Under the pieces are notes generated by a model, which did no database searches, had not been told where the DNA came from, and was given only the letters and a program-made list of their open reading frames with translations. From contig NZ_FTMJ01000006.1 of the NCBI RefSeq assembly GCF_900156095.1, positions 1 to 64,000 of the forward strand: a stretch of 64,000 nucleotides of DNA, read 5' to 3'. Source of the DNA: Aeromonas sp. RU39B. Its GTDB lineage: Bacteria > Pseudomonadota > Gammaproteobacteria > Enterobacterales > Aeromonadaceae. Positions 63,753 through 64,000 of the stretch are shown here, piece by piece. A program made the position numbers and the translations under genes. Numbering within the stretch: the stretch's first letter is position 1; each line of letters begins with the position of its first letter.

Positions 63753-64000
63753 ATGCGTCACAGTCGCTATTACGAGTTTTTCTGCCCGGTCAAATTGCTG
63801 GTCGGTGAGGCCGCCATCGAGCAGCTACCGGCAGCCATGGCCGCGCTCGGTGCCGAGCGACCACTGCTGGTGACCGACAAGGGGCTGCGCGCCACCGGTC
63901 TGGCCGAGCGGGTGTTTGATATTCTTGGTGCCGGCGCACTGGTGCCGCTCGCCATTGAGGATGATGTACCGCCCGACTCCTCCACCGATGTGGTGCAGCG
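63753..64000 (+). CDS. Iron-containing alcohol dehydrogenase (5' part only)
   Basis: First 82 codons. MRHSRYYEFFCPVKLLVGEAAIEQLPAAMAALG... with PLLVTDKGLRATGLAERV is the N-terminal NAD-binding half of the Fe-ADH family; the metal-binding His residues lie beyond the right edge. ATG 63753 has AAGGAGA six bases upstream. It would interconvert alcohols and aldehydes, feeding the aldehyde dehydrogenase of the same operon. Confidence 0.88.
   Translation, partial: MRHSRYYEFFCPVKLLVGEAAIEQLPAAMAALGAERPLLVTDKGLRATGLAERVFDILGAGALVPLAIEDDVPPDSSTDVVQ

Noticed and set aside
1-64000. tRNA, rRNA, CRISPR arrays, integrases and transposases
   Set aside because: Looked for by eye; no cloverleaf-like sequence, regular spaced repeats or recombinase motifs were found. 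A covariance-model and repeat search would settle this.

Overview
The window is chromosomal DNA of about 60% G+C from a gamma-proteobacterium. Gene content fits Aeromonas best: two tandem OmpA porins, FklB, YciN, YfcD, SmrA and RlhA of gamma-proteobacterial type, and an ornithine/lysine decarboxylase-like enzyme of the alanine-racemase fold. That assignment rests on remembered family relationships, not on a search. No rRNA, tRNA, CRISPR array or insertion sequence was recognised. Genes are dense on both strands, with many stop/start overlaps inside operons and stem-loop terminators between convergent genes.

Layout. 1-1607: 3' part of a chemotaxis receptor. 2110-3513: an AT-rich two-gene island (soluble protein plus four-helix membrane protein) unlike everything around it. 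3629-6061: radical SAM protein YgiQ with a repetitive basic tail. 6218-16209: a complete guanidine import and breakdown operon. A guanidine-I riboswitch precedes an ABC importer, two 'urea carboxylase-associated' proteins, a biotin carboxylase usually annotated as urea carboxylase, and allophanate hydrolase. A sigma-54-type promoter and NtrC-like half sites lie upstream. 16234-20381: RND efflux pump and adaptor. 20569-28484: RssA-like patatin, NSS transporter, small XRE regulator, an unknown protein, OmpA pair, malic enzyme. 28624-32470: YciN, diguanylate cyclase, lipoate-ligase-like protein, and an AGCS symporter behind a tandem glycine riboswitch whose leader ends in a hairpin that hides the ribosome binding site.

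32807-41763: decarboxylase with a structured leader, cation exchanger, peroxiredoxin, Nudix hydrolase, the aapJQMP amino-acid importer behind a near-perfect NtrC palindrome, a small unknown protein, FklB. 41832-48165: CutC-NagK pair, GNAT and M48 lipoprotein, then pstS and phoBR, each with a clear Pho box. 48256-55697: SDR, DUF1904, TraB/GumN, SmrA, M32 carboxypeptidase, VOC protein, an alkylation-repair pair (Ada/AraC/AlkA fusion plus Ogt) and a YefM-YoeB toxin-antitoxin pair. 55781-60639: RlhA, LysE exporter, LysR regulator, FabH-type synthase. 60718-64000: a small unknown protein divergent from an aldehyde dehydrogenase-TetR-SCP2-alcohol dehydrogenase operon with an 18-bp palindromic operator; the last gene leaves the window.

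Nitrogen supply is one theme: guanidine, general amino-acid and glycine/alanine uptake systems all carry nitrogen-type or metabolite-type control signals. The strongest candidates for new biology are the AT-rich two-gene island, the guanidine operon's layered control, and the SD-hiding hairpin under the glycine riboswitch.
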